A stretch of DNA of 64,000 bases, taken from assembly GCF_029844725.1 (NCBI RefSeq), contig NZ_JAOCKJ010000009.1, forward strand, positions 173,310 through 237,309. The letters are read 5' to 3'. This DNA is from Pantoea sp. GD03673. GTDB taxonomy: Bacteria; Pseudomonadota; Gammaproteobacteria; Enterobacterales; Enterobacteriaceae. Below, piece after piece: positions 51,717 to 64,000 of this stretch. Under the pieces are notes generated by a model. That model was not told the DNA's origin. It did no database searches and saw nothing but the letters and a program-made list of their open reading frames with translations. Position numbers and translations under genes: made by a program. Numbering within the stretch: position 1 is the stretch's first letter; every line of letters starts with the position of its first letter.

Positions 51717-53621
51717 TTACGAGGCGATCATCTGTTCGAGCTGTTCCTGCGCCTCCAGCCACGCCATCTCAACGTCTTCCAGCGCAGATTTGCTCTCCGC
51801 CTGACGCTTCAGCGCAGTGGCCAGGTCCGCTTTACGGCTCTGATCATAAATTGCACTGTCTGAGAGCTGCGCTTCGGCATCGGCCAGCTGGCTTTGCCAT
51901 TTACTCATCTGCTTTTCCAGCTTCTCGATCTCTTTACGCAGCGGTTGCGTCTGGGTGCGAAGTTCGGCATCACGGCGCTTCTGGTCTTTACGCACCTGGG
52001 CGCTGTTGGCGTTATCCTGCTTCGGCGCAGCATCCTGTTGCGCCTGCTGTTTCTGCAGATCGCTCAGCCACTGCTGATAATCTTCCAGATCGCCCTCAAA
52101 CATATCCACTTTGCCATCGTGCACCAGATAAAGATCGTCGGTGGTGGCCCGCAGCAGGTGACGGTCGTGCGATACCACTACCAGCGCCCCTTCAAAGTCG
52201 ATCAAGGCTTCGGTCAGCGCCTGGCGCATATCAAGGTCCAGGTGGTTAGTGGGTTCATCCAGCAGCAGCAGGTTAGGGCGCTGCCAGACAATCAGCGCCA
52301 GCACCAGTCGCGCTTTCTCACCGCCGGAGAAGCGGCCGGTGTTTTCAGTGACTTTATCGCCGCGAAAATCGAAGCCGCCCAGATAGTCGCGCAACTGCTG
52401 TTCCAGCACGTTAGGGGCAATGCGCGCCAGATGCTGTAGAGGTGACTCATCGGCCCGCAGATACTCCAGCTGATGCTGAGCGAAGTAACCCAGCTTGATC
52501 CCTTTCGCCAGCCCCATCTTGCCGTCCATCGCTTGCAGTTCACCCGCCAGCAGCTTTATCAGGGTCGATTTACCGGCGCCGTTACGCCCCAGCAGCCCGA
52601 TGCGCGAGCCCGGAACCAGGTTCAGCTTGATGGCGTCAAGAATAATACTGTCACCATAGCCTGCGGTGACCTTCTCCATCTTCATCAGCGGATTAGGCAG
52701 GTTCTCCGGCTTGCGAAAGGTGAAGCTGAACGGATTATCGACATGGGCAGGCGCGATCATCGTCATCCGCTCCAGCATCTTGATGCGGCTCTGCGCCTGC
52801 CTGGCTTTGGTGGCCTGCGCACGGAAGCGATCAATGTAGCTGTGTAAATGCGCGACTTTCTCCTGCTGACTCTCATACAGCGCCTGCTGCTGAGCCAGCT
52901 TGGCGACGCGCTGCCGCTCAAAGGAGCTGTAGTTGCCGGTGTATTCGAACATCGACTCCTGTTCGATATGAATAATTTTGTCGATGACCGGATCGAGAAA
53001 GTCACGATCGTGCGAGATCAGGATCAGCGTGCCTTCATAACTTTTCAGCCAGCGCTCCAGCCAGATCACCGCATCGAGGTCCAGGTGGTTGGTGGGTTCA
53101 TCCAGCAGCAGCAGATCGGAGCGGCAAATCAGCGCCTGTGCCAGGTTAAGGCGCATACGCCAGCCGCCGGAGAAGTCGCTGACCGGACGTTGCAGCTGGT
53201 CCTGACTGAAGCCCAGACCATGCAGCAGGCTTGAGGCACGTGCATGAATGCTCCACGCCTGGACCGCATCCAGTTTGCCATGCAGCAGCGCAATGGCATT
53301 GCCATCGTCACGCTGGTTTGCGTCCGCCAGTTCTGCTTCAAGCTGGCGAAACTGGCGATCGCCATCAATTACGTATTCCAGCGCGGCTTTATCCAGCGCA
53401 GGGGTTTCCTGATTCACCCAGGCCAGCGCCCAGTGCGAAGGAAGCGTGACGGTACCGGCATCGCTGGTGATTTCACCTTTTAACAGCGACAGCAGCGTGG
53501 ATTTCCCACAGCCGTTTTTACCCACCAGCCCGACCTTCTGACCGGGATTAATGGTGGCGGTGGCGTTGTCGAGCAGGACGCGGATGCCGCGGCGAATTTG
53601 TAAGGCTGAGAAGACAATCAT
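51717..53621 (-). CDS. yheS: YheS, ABC-F family ATPase
   Basis: 634 residues with two ABC modules and no membrane segments, the ABC-F plan. Walker A loops are GKNGCGKST and GRNGAGKST; signatures are DFSGGWRMRL and RFSGGEKARL; LLLDEPTNHLD occurs twice. A coiled C-terminal tail (about 530-630) follows. E. coli YheS binds ribosomes and resolves certain stalled nascent chains. It is divergent from kefG, and its stop abuts the CRISPR-like repeat. Confidence 0.96.
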   Translation of the reverse strand: MIVFSALQIRRGIRVLLDNATATINPGQKVGLVGKNGCGKSTLLSLLKGEITSDAGTVTLPSHWALAWVNQETPALDKAALEYVIDGDRQFRQLEAELADANQRDDGNAIALLHGKLDAVQAWSIHARASSLLHGLGFSQDQLQRPVSDFSGGWRMRLNLAQALICRSDLLLLDEPTNHLDLDAVIWLERWLKSYEGTLILISHDRDFLDPVIDKIIHIEQESMFEYTGNYSSFERQRVAKLAQQQALYESQQEKVAHLHSYIDRFRAQATKARQAQSRIKMLERMTMIAPAHVDNPFSFTFRKPENLPNPLMKMEKVTAGYGDSIILDAIKLNLVPGSRIGLLGRNGAGKSTLIKLLAGELQAMDGKMGLAKGIKLGYFAQHQLEYLRADESPLQHLARIAPNVLEQQLRDYLGGFDFRGDKVTENTGRFSGGEKARLVLALIVWQRPNLLLLDEPTNHLDLDMRQALTEALIDFEGALVVVSHDRHLLRATTDDLYLVHDGKVDMFEGDLEDYQQWLSDLQKQQAQQDAAPKQDNANSAQVRKDQKRRDAELRTQTQPLRKEIEKLEKQMSKWQSQLADAEAQLSDSAIYDQSRKADLATALKRQAESKSALEDVEMAWLEAQEQLEQMIAS

Positions 53622-53733
53622 GTAAGCGCCGTATCGTCAGAATATGTTAATTTACTGGCAACATAATGAGATTTTGCTGCGTCGTGCATGGTAGCGGAAA
53701 ACCGCACCAATGACGACGCTTTGGAGGGAAAGG

Positions 53734-54285
53734 ATGTCGCAGCCACCCAGGGTTTTGCTGCTTTATGCTCATCCGGAATCACAGGATTCGATCGCAAATC
53801 GGATTCTGCTACAGCCGGCTCAGGCACTGGAACACGTTACCGTGCACGATCTGTACGCGACCTATCCGGATTTTTTCATCGATATTCATCATGAACAACA
53901 ATTGCTGCGCGAACATGACGTCATCATTTTCCAGCATCCGCTCTATACCTATAGCTGTCCGGCGCTGCTGAAAGAGTGGCTGGATCGCGTTTTGTCGCGC
54001 GGTTTCGCCAATGGTGTGGATGGGAATGCGCTGGAAGGCAAGTACTGGCGCAGCGTGGTGACGACCGGGGAACCGGAAAGTGCCTTTAAACAGCAGGGTC
54101 TGAACCGCTATTCACTCAACGACATTATGCGTCCTTTTGAGCTGACCGCGCAGATGTGTCGTATGCACTGGATGCCGCCGATGATTGTTTACTGGGCGCG
54201 TCGTCAGAGTTCTGAATTAATGAAAAATTACGCCCGCGCCTATGGCGACTGGCTGGCGGCACCGCTGCCGAATGGAGGGGTATAG
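53734..54285 (+). CDS. kefG: KefG, ancillary quinone oxidoreductase of KefB
   Basis: 183 residues from the ATG at 53734 ([19 protein letters not shown]), just after GGAGGGAAAGG; an in-frame ATG at 53710 is less likely. It is flavodoxin-like ([21 protein letters not shown]). KefG activates the KefB K+/H+ efflux channel during electrophile stress. It abuts kefB with no spacer. Confidence 0.95.
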   Translation: MSQPPRVLLLYAHPESQDSIANRILLQPAQALEHVTVHDLYATYPDFFIDIHHEQQLLREHDVIIFQHPLYTYSCPALLKEWLDRVLSRGFANGVDGNALEGKYWRSVVTTGEPESAFKQQGLNRYSLNDIMRPFELTAQMCRMHWMPPMIVYWARRQSSELMKNYARAYGDWLAAPLPNGGV

Positions 54286-56091
54286 ATGGAAGGGCAAACG
54301 CTGCTGACCGCGGGGGTGATTTATCTGGTCGCGGCGGTATTAATTGTACCCGTGGCGGCTCGCCTCGGTATTGGTGCGGTTTTGGGTTATCTGGTGGCGG
54401 GTATCGCTATCGGCCCCTGGGGATTAGGCTTTATCAGCGACGTCGATGAGATTCTCCACTTCTCAGAGCTTGGCGTGGTTTTCCTGATGTTTATTATCGG
54501 GCTGGAGCTGAACCCGGCAAAGCTTTGGGCGCTGCGCCGCTCCATTTTTGGCGTCGGCGCGGCGCAGGTGATCTTCTCGGCGGCGATTCTGGGCGGCCTG
54601 TTGTGGCTGACCGACTTTAGCTGGCAGGCTGCGATCATCGGCGGGATTGGTCTGGCGATGTCGTCGACCGCCATGGCGCTGCAGCTGATGATGGATAAAG
54701 GCATGAACCGCAGTGAGGCGGGGCAACTGGGCTTTTCAGTGCTGCTGTTTCAGGATATCGCGGTTATCCCTGCTCTGGCGCTGATCCCGCTGCTGGCTGG
54801 CACCGACAGCGGTCATATCGACTGGATGAAGGTCGGCATGAAAGTGCTGGCGTTTGCCGGCATGCTGGTGGGCGGACGCTATCTGCTGCGACCAATTTTC
54901 CGCTATATCGCCGCATCGGGCGTGCGCGAAGTCTTTACCGCAGCGTCGCTGCTGCTGGTGCTGGGTTCCGCACTGTTTATGGATGCGCTGGGGTTGTCGA
55001 TGGCGCTGGGCACCTTTATTGCCGGGATCCTGCTGGCAGAAAGCGAATACCGGCATGAGCTGGAAGTCGCTATCGACCCGTTCAAGGGGTTGCTGCTGGG
55101 GCTGTTCTTTATTTCGGTGGGCATGGCGCTCAACCTCGGTGTGCTCTATACCCATATTGTGACCATCCTGCTGGGCGTGGTGACGCTGGTGGCGGTGAAA
55201 ACGCTGGTGCTCTACCTGCTCGCACGCATTTATGGTCTGCGCAGCTCCGAGCGGCAGCAGTTCGCAGGCGTACTGAGTCAGGGGGGCGAGTTCGCCTTTG
55301 TCCTCTTTTCAGCCGCTTCCTCGGCAAAGCTTTTTTCAGGCGATCAACTGCCGATGCTGCTGGTAACGGTGACGCTGTCGATGATGACCACGCCGTTGCT
55401 GATGCAGGCAATCGACCGGCTGCTGGCACGCCGCTTCAACGAGCCGGATGAAGAGGCGGAGAAACACTTTGTCGAAGACGATCAGCCGCAGGTGATAGTG
55501 GTGGGCTTTGGCCGCTTCGGGCAGGTGGTAGGCCGCTTGCTGATGGCGAACAACAAACGCATCACCGTGCTGGAGCGCGACATCAGCGCGGTGAGTCTGA
55601 TGCGGAAATATGGCTATAAGGTCTATTACGGCGATGCCACCGAACTGGAGCTGCTGCGTGCCGCCGGTGCGGCCAGCGCCCAGGCGATTGTGATCACCTG
55701 TAATGAACCTGAAGATGTGATGACTATCGTACACCTGTGCCAGCAGCATTTTCCGCAGCTGCAGATTCAGGCACGCGCCCGGGGCCGTGTTGAAGCCCAT
55801 GAGCTGCTACAGGCAGGCGTCACACAGTTCTCGCGTGAGACCTTTTCCAGTGCGCTGGAGCTGGGGCGTAAGACATTGATGACGCTGGGGATGCATCCGC
55901 ATCAGGCACACCGCGCCCAGCAGCATTTCCGCCGGCTTGATATGCGGATGCTGCGTGAACTGATGCCTAATCTCTCTGAAAGCGCACAGGCTTCACGCGT
56001 CCGTGAAGCACGGCGCGAACTGGAAGATATCTTCCAGCGCGAAATGCAGCGTGAGAAGCGGCAGATCGACGGCTGGGATGATGATCAATAA
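54286..56091 (+). CDS. kefB: KefB, glutathione-regulated K+/H+ antiporter
   Basis: 601 residues with 12 or so membrane segments (about residues 5-380), then a RCK/TrkA_N domain with [17 protein letters not shown] (NAD-binding fold) and a C-terminal region. Glutathione holds it shut and glutathione adducts open it, acidifying the cytoplasm for protection. It is translated right after kefG. Confidence 0.96.
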   Translation: MEGQTLLTAGVIYLVAAVLIVPVAARLGIGAVLGYLVAGIAIGPWGLGFISDVDEILHFSELGVVFLMFIIGLELNPAKLWALRRSIFGVGAAQVIFSAAILGGLLWLTDFSWQAAIIGGIGLAMSSTAMALQLMMDKGMNRSEAGQLGFSVLLFQDIAVIPALALIPLLAGTDSGHIDWMKVGMKVLAFAGMLVGGRYLLRPIFRYIAASGVREVFTAASLLLVLGSALFMDALGLSMALGTFIAGILLAESEYRHELEVAIDPFKGLLLGLFFISVGMALNLGVLYTHIVTILLGVVTLVAVKTLVLYLLARIYGLRSSERQQFAGVLSQGGEFAFVLFSAASSAKLFSGDQLPMLLVTVTLSMMTTPLLMQAIDRLLARRFNEPDEEAEKHFVEDDQPQVIVVGFGRFGQVVGRLLMANNKRITVLERDISAVSLMRKYGYKVYYGDATELELLRAAGAASAQAIVITCNEPEDVMTIVHLCQQHFPQLQIQARARGRVEAHELLQAGVTQFSRETFSSALELGRKTLMTLGMHPHQAHRAQQHFRRLDMRMLRELMPNLSESAQASRVREARRELEDIFQREMQREKRQIDGWDDDQ

Positions 56092-56115
56092 CCCCTTTTA
56101 AACAGGCAGAAGCTA

Positions 56116-56310
56116 ATGCGTAAACGTTTTATTGCTGGTGCGACATGCCCGCACTGCCAGGAGAAGGACACGCTGGCGATGTGGCGTGAAAATAATGTGG
56201 ATGTGGTGGAGTGCGTGAAATGTGGTCACCAGATGCGCGAAGCGGATAAGCAGGCGCGCGATCAGGTTCGCACTCACGAGCAGGTTATCGGCATTTTCCA
56301 TCCTGAATAG
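56116..56310 (+). CDS. yheV: YheV family zinc-ribbon protein
   Basis: 64 residues, starting MRKRFIAGATCPHCQEKDT. CPHC (about 11-14) and CVKC (about 34-37) form a zinc ribbon, followed by a charged tail. YheV is a conserved DUF2387 protein of unknown function. It lies between kefB and slyD. Confidence 0.92.
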   Translation: MRKRFIAGATCPHCQEKDTLAMWRENNVDVVECVKCGHQMREADKQARDQVRTHEQVIGIFHPE

Positions 56311-56506
56311 CGTATTGAGGCAGTTTTTTTACGCTTAAACTTACAGCGGGATTGAATTCCGTTACAATTGACGCCATTAAGGCTTAAGTCGCAAGAGACA
56401 ATGAAACCCCTCTTGTACTCAGCCCCGAACCTTTCTGGTTGGTGTTATTGCACGCAAGAATAGACCAATGAGACGGGATCTCAGCTCTCAACGGTTAGGA
56501 GATATC

Positions 56507-57067
56507 ATGAAAGTAGCAAAAGACCTGGTGGTAAGCCTGGCCTATCAGGTACGTACAGAAGACGGCGTGTTAGTTGACGAGTCACCGGTGAGCGCACCGC
56601 TAGACTACCTGCACGGTCATGGTTCCCTGATTTCTGGTCTGGAAAATGCGCTGGAAAACCACGTTGCCGGCGACAAGTTTGACGTGCATATCCCGGCAAA
56701 TGATGCTTACGGTCAGTATGACGACAACCTGGTGCAGCGCGTTCCTAAAGACGTCTTCATGGGCGTTGACGAACTGCAGGTTGGCATGCGCTTCCTGGCA
56801 GAGACCGACCAGGGTCCTGTACCGGTAGAAATCACCGAAGTAGAAGACGATCACGTCGTGGTTGATGGTAACCACATGCTGGCGGGTCAGAACCTGAACT
56901 TCAATGTTGAAGTAGTTGCTATCCGTGAAGCAACACCGGAAGAACTGGCTCATGGTCACGTTCACGGTGCAGATGGCCATCATCATGACCACGATCACGG
57001 CCACGATCACGACCACGACCACGGTAAAGGCGGTTGCGGTACTGGCGGTTGCGGCTGCAGCCACTAA
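56507..57067 (+). CDS. slyD: FKBP-type peptidyl-prolyl isomerase and metallochaperone SlyD
   Basis: 186 residues from the ATG at 56507 (MKVAKDLVVSLAYQV), matching the family; AGGAGATATC precedes it. The FKBP domain (1-70 and 130-145) encloses the chaperone IF domain. The tail, from about 150, is His/Asp/Gly/Cys-rich with repeated HD and HH pairs and two GCG clusters, and binds Ni2+. SlyD supports hydrogenase maturation and folding. Confidence 0.96.
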   Translation: MKVAKDLVVSLAYQVRTEDGVLVDESPVSAPLDYLHGHGSLISGLENALENHVAGDKFDVHIPANDAYGQYDDNLVQRVPKDVFMGVDELQVGMRFLAETDQGPVPVEITEVEDDHVVVDGNHMLAGQNLNFNVEVVAIREATPEELAHGHVHGADGHHHDHDHGHDHDHDHGKGGCGTGGCGCSH

Positions 57068-57086
57068 GTTCCAACAGACCTTTCAG

Positions 57087-57112
57087 GGCCACCTCCGGGT
57101 GGCCTTTCTTTT
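57087..57112 (+). terminator. Terminator after slyD
   Basis: GGCCACC (57087-57093) pairs with GGTGGCC (57098-57104) across a TCCG tetraloop and is followed by TTTCTTTT. Confidence 0.85.
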
Positions 57113-57162
57113 CGCTGTCACTCTGGTCTTGTCCGGCTACGCCAGGGTCTGAGAGCCCGCTA

Positions 57163-57381
57163 TCAGTAATGGGGTGGTGGTGTTTCTTCAGACTGTGAGG
57201 CAACCATTGATGGCGCATTCGCTTTGAGCTTGTCGGTTATGATGCGCATCTGCTCACGCATCTTATTCATTTCCAGCTCGTGCTGAACTACCGCACTGTT
57301 CAGCTGCTCAATCGTCATCTCCTGAAAGGCCAATTTGCTCTCTAACGTCTCCAGACGCTGTTCCCACTCAGATTGTTGCAT
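57163..57381 (-). CDS. slyX: SlyX, small coiled-coil protein
   Basis: 72 residues, nearly all helical with a heptad pattern ([25 protein letters not shown]... ). The C-terminal tail is Pro/Thr/Glu-rich with a final HY. SlyX is conserved next to slyD; its function is unknown. It is convergent with slyD and divergent from fkpA. Confidence 0.92.
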   Translation of the reverse strand: MQQSEWEQRLETLESKLAFQEMTIEQLNSAVVQHELEMNKMREQMRIITDKLKANAPSMVASQSEETPPPHY

Positions 57382-57507
57382 GACCTGTTCCTCTGTTAAG
57401 GTGCGATTCGGGGCGTGATTCTACGACCTGAATGCCAGGAATCACCTGTTTTTTTCACGCCTGGAGGCGTTGCGCTTGAAAAAAGGCCGCGCGGCATCAT
57501 CTCTGAT

Positions 57508-57535
57508 GAAACTTCCCGATGTTATAAAGGTCGGA
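57508..57535 (+). promoter_or_regulatory. Candidate sigma-E promoter of fkpA
   Basis: GAAACTT (57508-57514), 15 bp, then GTCGGA (57530-57535). This is close to the sigma-E consensus (GGAACTT, 15-16 bp, then GTCTGA). It lies about 115 bp before the fkpA ATG, and fkpA is a sigma-E gene in E. coli, which supports the call. Confidence 0.55.
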
Positions 57536-57650
57536 AGTAGACCGGGTTATTACATTGTGGGAGTGTTCGACACTGCCACGTAAAGTTATAGTGTGGGCCC
57601 TGAAGTCCGCAATGTTTCCCGAGGTTAGACGCTTCGGTTTTGGAGAATGG

Positions 57651-58496
57651 ATGAAATCACTGTTTAAAGTCACATTGTTAGCTACCACCATGGCTGTTGC
57701 ACTTAATGCTCCGCTGGCAATGGCGGCAGACACCGCTGCGGCACCACAGGCTGCACCGGCTGCCGCGCCACAGTCCGCGCCTCAGGCACCTAAAAATGCG
57801 GCCTTCAAAGATGAAGACCAGCAGTCTGCCTACGCACTGGGTGCTTCACTGGGTCGCTACATGGACAACTCCCTGAAGGAGCAGGAAAAACTGGGCATCA
57901 AACTGGATAAGCAGCAGCTGATTGCTGGTGTTCAGGATGCATTTGGTGGCAAGAGCAAACTTTCTGACGAAGAGATCGAGCAGACGCTGCAATCTTTCGA
58001 AGGCCGTGTGAAAGGCGCAGCCTCAGCGAAAATGGAAAAAGATGCGAAAGAGAACGCTGAAAAGGGCGAAGCTTTTGCGACCAAATTTGCTAAAGAGAGC
58101 GGCGTGAAGAAAACCGAAAGCGGCCTGCTGTATAAAGTTGAAAAAGAGGGAACCGGTGACGCGCCTAAAGACAGCGATACGGTTGTCGTAAACTACAAAG
58201 GCACGCTGATTGACGGTAATGAGTTCGACAACTCTTACACCCGTGGCGAGCCACTTTCATTCCGTCTGGATGGTGTCATCCCAGGCTGGACTGAAGGTCT
58301 GAAGCACGTGAAGAAAGGCGGCAAGATCAAGCTGGTGATCCCACCGAATCTTGCTTACGGCAAAAATGGTGTTCCGGGCATCCCGGCTAACTCCACTCTG
58401 GTGTTTGATGTTGAGCTGCTTGATATCAAACCCGCGCCAAAGGCAGATGAAAAAGCACAGGCTCCTGCGCCTGCTGCTGCTGAAAAAGCACAGTAA
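57651..58496 (+). CDS. fkpA: Periplasmic FKBP-type chaperone/isomerase FkpA
   Basis: 281 residues from the ATG at 57651 (MKSLFKVTLLATTMAVALN), which starts the signal peptide (cleavage after AMA). A Pro/Ala/Gln linker, a helical dimerisation domain and the C-terminal FKBP domain (about 150-260: VVNYKGTLIDGNEFDNSYTRGEP, YGKNGVPGIPANSTLVFDVELL) follow. It folds and holds envelope proteins under stress. The tail is Ala/Pro/Lys-rich. Confidence 0.96.
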   Translation: MKSLFKVTLLATTMAVALNAPLAMAADTAAAPQAAPAAAPQSAPQAPKNAAFKDEDQQSAYALGASLGRYMDNSLKEQEKLGIKLDKQQLIAGVQDAFGGKSKLSDEEIEQTLQSFEGRVKGAASAKMEKDAKENAEKGEAFATKFAKESGVKKTESGLLYKVEKEGTGDAPKDSDTVVVNYKGTLIDGNEFDNSYTRGEPLSFRLDGVIPGWTEGLKHVKKGGKIKLVIPPNLAYGKNGVPGIPANSTLVFDVELLDIKPAPKADEKAQAPAPAAAEKAQ

Positions 58497-58503
58497 TCTG
58501 CTG

Positions 58504-58533
58504 ACCGCCGCCTCCGGGCGGCGGTTTCATTTT
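58504..58533 (+). terminator. Terminator after fkpA
   Basis: ACCGCCGCC and GGCGGCGGT (58504-58512, 58517-58525) form a 9-bp stem with a TCCG loop, followed by TTCATTTT. It lies 8 bp after the fkpA stop. Confidence 0.8.
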
Positions 58534-58662
58534 AGCTTCACGACAAACCTCTGGCATAAGCCGACGACATTTGCCAGACTAATGGCTGCCTAATTATCCC
58601 AATATTGAGTCTGCCCATAAGCCGCTGTGACAGGCTCCAGCCATTCAGGGTGATACTCTTCA

Positions 58663-59385
58663 ATGTCTAATCCATTCAATCCGGGTGAACTGAGCGACTT
58701 CGATCTTCTGGAGCAGCGCCCGTTCGAACAAACTGATTACGATATTCTGAAATCGTACGAGGCTGTCGTGGATGGCCTGGCGATGTTGATCGGCTCGCAT
58801 TGTGAAATTGTCCTGCATTCGCTTGAAGATCTTAAGTGTTCGGCCGTGCGTATTGCCAATGGCGAACACACCGGCCGTAAAGTCGGTTCGCCTATTACCG
58901 ACCTTGCCCTGCGTATGCTGCATGATATGCATGGCGCGGACAGCAACGTTTCCCGCGCCTATTTCACGCGTGCCAAAAGCGGCGTGCTGATGAAGTCAGT
59001 CACGATTGCGATTCGTAATCGTCAGCAGCGGGTTATTGGTCTGCTCTGCATCAACATGAACCTTGATGTGCCGTTCTCACAGATCATGTCGACGTTCATG
59101 CCGCCGGAAATGCAGCAGGTTGACTCGAACGTCAACTTCGCCAGTTCGGTAGACGATCTGGTCATGCAGACGCTGGAGTTCACCATTGAAGAGGTGAGTG
59201 CTGACCGCAACGTGTCGAACAACGCCAAGAATCGTCAGATTGTGCTGAACCTGTATGAGAAGGGGATCTTCGACATTAAAGATGCCATTAACCAGGTCGC
59301 TGATCGGCTGAACATTTCGAAGCACACGGTCTATCTTTACATCCGGCAGTTTAAAAATGGCGACTTTCAGGGACAGGATCGGTAA
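58663..59385 (+). CDS. yheO: YheO family helix-turn-helix regulator
   Basis: 240 residues. The N-terminal 120 or so residues form a YheO/PAS-like domain ([25 protein letters not shown]), and the C-terminus is a helix-turn-helix ([26 protein letters not shown]). Its targets are unknown. It overlaps the tusD start by one base (TAATG), which ties it to the tus genes. Confidence 0.93.
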   Translation: MSNPFNPGELSDFDLLEQRPFEQTDYDILKSYEAVVDGLAMLIGSHCEIVLHSLEDLKCSAVRIANGEHTGRKVGSPITDLALRMLHDMHGADSNVSRAYFTRAKSGVLMKSVTIAIRNRQQRVIGLLCINMNLDVPFSQIMSTFMPPEMQQVDSNVNFASSVDDLVMQTLEFTIEEVSADRNVSNNAKNRQIVLNLYEKGIFDIKDAINQVADRLNISKHTVYLYIRQFKNGDFQGQDR

Positions 59386-59771
59386 TGCGCTATACCCTGG
59401 TGGTTACCGGCCCGGCTTATGGTACGCAACAGGCGACCAGCGCCTGGCTGTTTGCCCGCGCTCTGCTGGAGGCTGGTCATCAGCTTGAGAGCGTTTTCTT
59501 CTATCGCGAAGGCGTGCTGAACGCGAACCAACTGACCGCGCCTGCCAGTGATGAGTTTGATCTGGTGCGCGCGTGGCAGACATTACATCAGGAGCAGGGT
59601 GTGGCACTGAACATCTGTGTGGCGGCTGCGCTGCGACGTGGCGTCAGCGATCAGCAGGAAGCGGACCGGCTCGGGCTGGCGGCCAGTAACCTGCAGCCGG
59701 GTTTTACCCTGAGCGGGCTGGGTGCGCTGGCAGAAGCGGCGCTGCGCTGTGAACGCATGGTGCAGTTCTGA
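59385..59771 (+). CDS. tusD: TusD, sulfur relay subunit for tRNA 2-thiouridine
   Basis: 128 residues. Cys78 in [12 protein letters not shown] is the persulfide-carrying residue, at the same number as in E. coli TusD. With TusC and TusB it passes sulfur from TusA to TusE and then MnmA for s2U34 of tRNA. The stop overlaps tusC (TGATG). Confidence 0.96.
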   Translation: MRYTLVVTGPAYGTQQATSAWLFARALLEAGHQLESVFFYREGVLNANQLTAPASDEFDLVRAWQTLHQEQGVALNICVAAALRRGVSDQQEADRLGLAASNLQPGFTLSGLGALAEAALRCERMVQF

Positions 59772-60130
59772 TGAACCGCGTTGCGTTTGTCTTTACACGT
59801 GCACCGCATGGCAGCAGTGGAGGGCGTGAAGGGCTGGATGCTGCGCTGGCGACGGGCGCACTCAGTGAAGATATCGGCCTGTTTTTTATTGGCGATGGTG
59901 TGCTGCAGCTCAACCTGCATCAGCAGCCTGAGGCGATTAAGAGCCGTCACTATGCTGCGACCTTTGGCGTGCTGGCGCTGTATGACATTGAACAGTGCTA
60001 TCTCTGCCGGACATCGCTGGCAGCGCGTGGATTAGCGACTGACGCTGACCGGTTGCTGAACGTGACGCTACTGGATGCCCAGACACTGCGCCAGACGCTG
60101 GCCAGCTACGATCGCATACTGACTTTTTAA
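59771..60130 (+). CDS. tusC: TusC, sulfur relay subunit
   Basis: 119 residues of the DsrF type ([28 protein letters not shown] start). It lacks an active Cys of its own and packs with TusD and TusB as a hexamer. It starts on the tusD stop. Confidence 0.95.
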   Translation: MNRVAFVFTRAPHGSSGGREGLDAALATGALSEDIGLFFIGDGVLQLNLHQQPEAIKSRHYAATFGVLALYDIEQCYLCRTSLAARGLATDADRLLNVTLLDAQTLRQTLASYDRILTF

Positions 60131-60139
60131 GAGACGCCC

Positions 60140-60427
60140 ATGCTGCACACGTTAATGCACTCACCGGCATACAGTGACCTTGAGACCCTGCTTTTAATGG
60201 CAGGTGCAGGCGATGACCTGCTGCTATTACAGGATGGCGTACTGGCCGCCTTAACGGGCAGCCGCGCCCTGAAGCGGCTCTCAGAGAGCGAAGCGACGCT
60301 GTGGGTGCTGAACGAAGATGTTCAGGCTCGCGGGCTCGCTGGACAAATTTCGACCAGTGTGCAGTCAATAGACTATACTGGCTTTGTCACGCTAACGAGC
60401 AGGCATCAGCAACAAATGGTCTGGTAA
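60140..60427 (+). CDS. tusB: TusB, sulfur relay subunit
   Basis: 95 residues of the DsrH type (MLHTLMHSPAYSDLETLLLM, DLLLLQDGVLAALTGS). It completes the TusBCD complex. It follows tusC by 9 bp, and the str promoter lies just after it. Confidence 0.94.
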   Translation: MLHTLMHSPAYSDLETLLLMAGAGDDLLLLQDGVLAALTGSRALKRLSESEATLWVLNEDVQARGLAGQISTSVQSIDYTGFVTLTSRHQQQMVW

Positions 60428-60449
60428 TCGGCTAAAACCTGGTTATTTC

Positions 60450-61493
<1,044 letters not shown>

Positions 61494-61559
61494 TCACCAC
61501 GTAGTTGTTAAACCAGCGGGCGCTCAAATAGCCAACCCGCTGGGGTCGACTTACCTTGA

Positions 61560-63698
<2,139 letters not shown>

Positions 63699-63721
63699 GC
63701 TACGGTTTAAATTTGAACTGA

Positions 63722-63746
63722 TGCCTTCACCCAGATGGTGAAGGCA
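63722..63746 (+). other. Intercistronic hairpin fusA/tuf
   Basis: TGCCTTCACC and GGTGAAGGCA (63722-63731, 63737-63746) form a 10-bp stem with a CAGAT loop, 20 bp before the tuf ATG. There is no T-run, so it is more likely to stabilise or partly attenuate the message than to end it. Confidence 0.6.
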
Positions 63747-63766
63747 CAACGTAAGGAATTATCGCC

Positions 63767-64000
63767 ATGGCGAAAGAGCAATTTCAGCGTAACAAACTGC
63801 ACGTAAACGTGGGCACCATCGGTCACGTCGACCACGGTAAAACCACCCTGACTGCAGCTATCACCACCGTTCTGTCTAAAACTTACGGCGGCCAGGCTCG
63901 TGCATTCGATCAGATCGATAACGCACCAGAAGAGAAAGCTCGTGGTATCACCATCAACACTTCACACGTTGAATATGAAACCCCGACTCGTCACTACGCA
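63767..64000 (+). CDS. tuf: Elongation factor Tu, N-terminal part (cut by window edge)
   Basis: 78 codons from the ATG at 63767 ([27 protein letters not shown]). The G1 loop GHVDHGKT and the switch [13 protein letters not shown] are present. The rest lies beyond base 64000. It is the str-operon copy (tufA position). GTAAGGAATT is the ribosome site. Confidence 0.97.
   Translation, partial: MAKEQFQRNKLHVNVGTIGHVDHGKTTLTAAITTVLSKTYGGQARAFDQIDNAPEEKARGITINTSHVEYETPTRHYA

Noticed and set aside
56960..57060. CAC/GAC-rich repeat tract
   Set aside because: It is the coding region for the His/Asp-rich metal-binding tail of SlyD, not a separate repeat element.

Overview
This window is a chromosomal segment of an enterobacterium, most likely an Erwiniaceae member (Pantoea or Erwinia type). 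That placement rests on protein similarity and gene order recalled from memory, not on a database search. The backbone follows the Escherichia coli block that runs from nfuA/gntX/bioH through ompR-envZ, mrcA, aroKB-damX-dam, trpS, nirB, crp and kefB to the str operon (rpsL-rpsG-fusA-tuf). Both ends cut genes: nfuA at base 1 and tuf at base 64000.

Layout. 1-3.8 kb: nfuA (partial, with an IscR-type operator), gntX, bioH, a small exported DUF1471 protein and an orphan GH13 sugar phosphorylase. 3.9-9.9 kb: tex and greB, a YjbE-like secreted peptide, then the osmosensing pair ompR-envZ. 9.9-17 kb: pckA, hslO, hslR, yrfG, igaA and nudE. 17-23.2 kb: mrcA divergent from hofMNOPQ, a pilus/DNA-uptake type cluster. 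23.5-29.6 kb: aroK, aroB, damX, dam, rpe, gph, trpS. 29.7-36.7 kb: the assimilatory nitrite cluster nirB-nirD-cysG (no nirC), behind a well-preserved FNR plus NarL/NarP promoter, then codA (no codB) and tsgA. 36.9-43.8 kb: ppiA, yhfG-fic, pabA, argD, yhfK, crp, yhfA. 44.1-46.3 kb: prkB, yheU, yheT. 46.4-51.6 kb: a cargo block of a LysE/RhtB exporter, a LacI-family regulator and tauABCD, placed between yheT and yheS, which are neighbours in E. coli. 51.7-64 kb: yheS, kefGB, yheV, slyD, slyX, fkpA, yheO, tusDCB and the str operon.

The genes give a coherent picture. NirBD reduces nitrite to ammonia, and CysG makes its siroheme under anaerobic and nitrate/nitrite control. TauABCD imports taurine and releases sulfite as a sulfur source. 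HslO/HslR, FkpA, SlyD, PpiA and KefGB cover protein folding and electrophile stress. The tus genes modify tRNA wobble uridine next to the ribosomal str operon.

Most of the window is conserved housekeeping DNA and I see no complete new system. The least explained signals are three. First, two copies of a near-perfect 28-bp palindrome, 61 bp apart, fill the tauD/yheS junction and have type I-E CRISPR-like geometry but no cas genes. Second, a 111-bp nested inverted-repeat element with 19-bp perfect ends lies between yhfA and prkB. Third, the Fic protein has an altered catalytic motif next to an antitoxin with an intact inhibitory motif.
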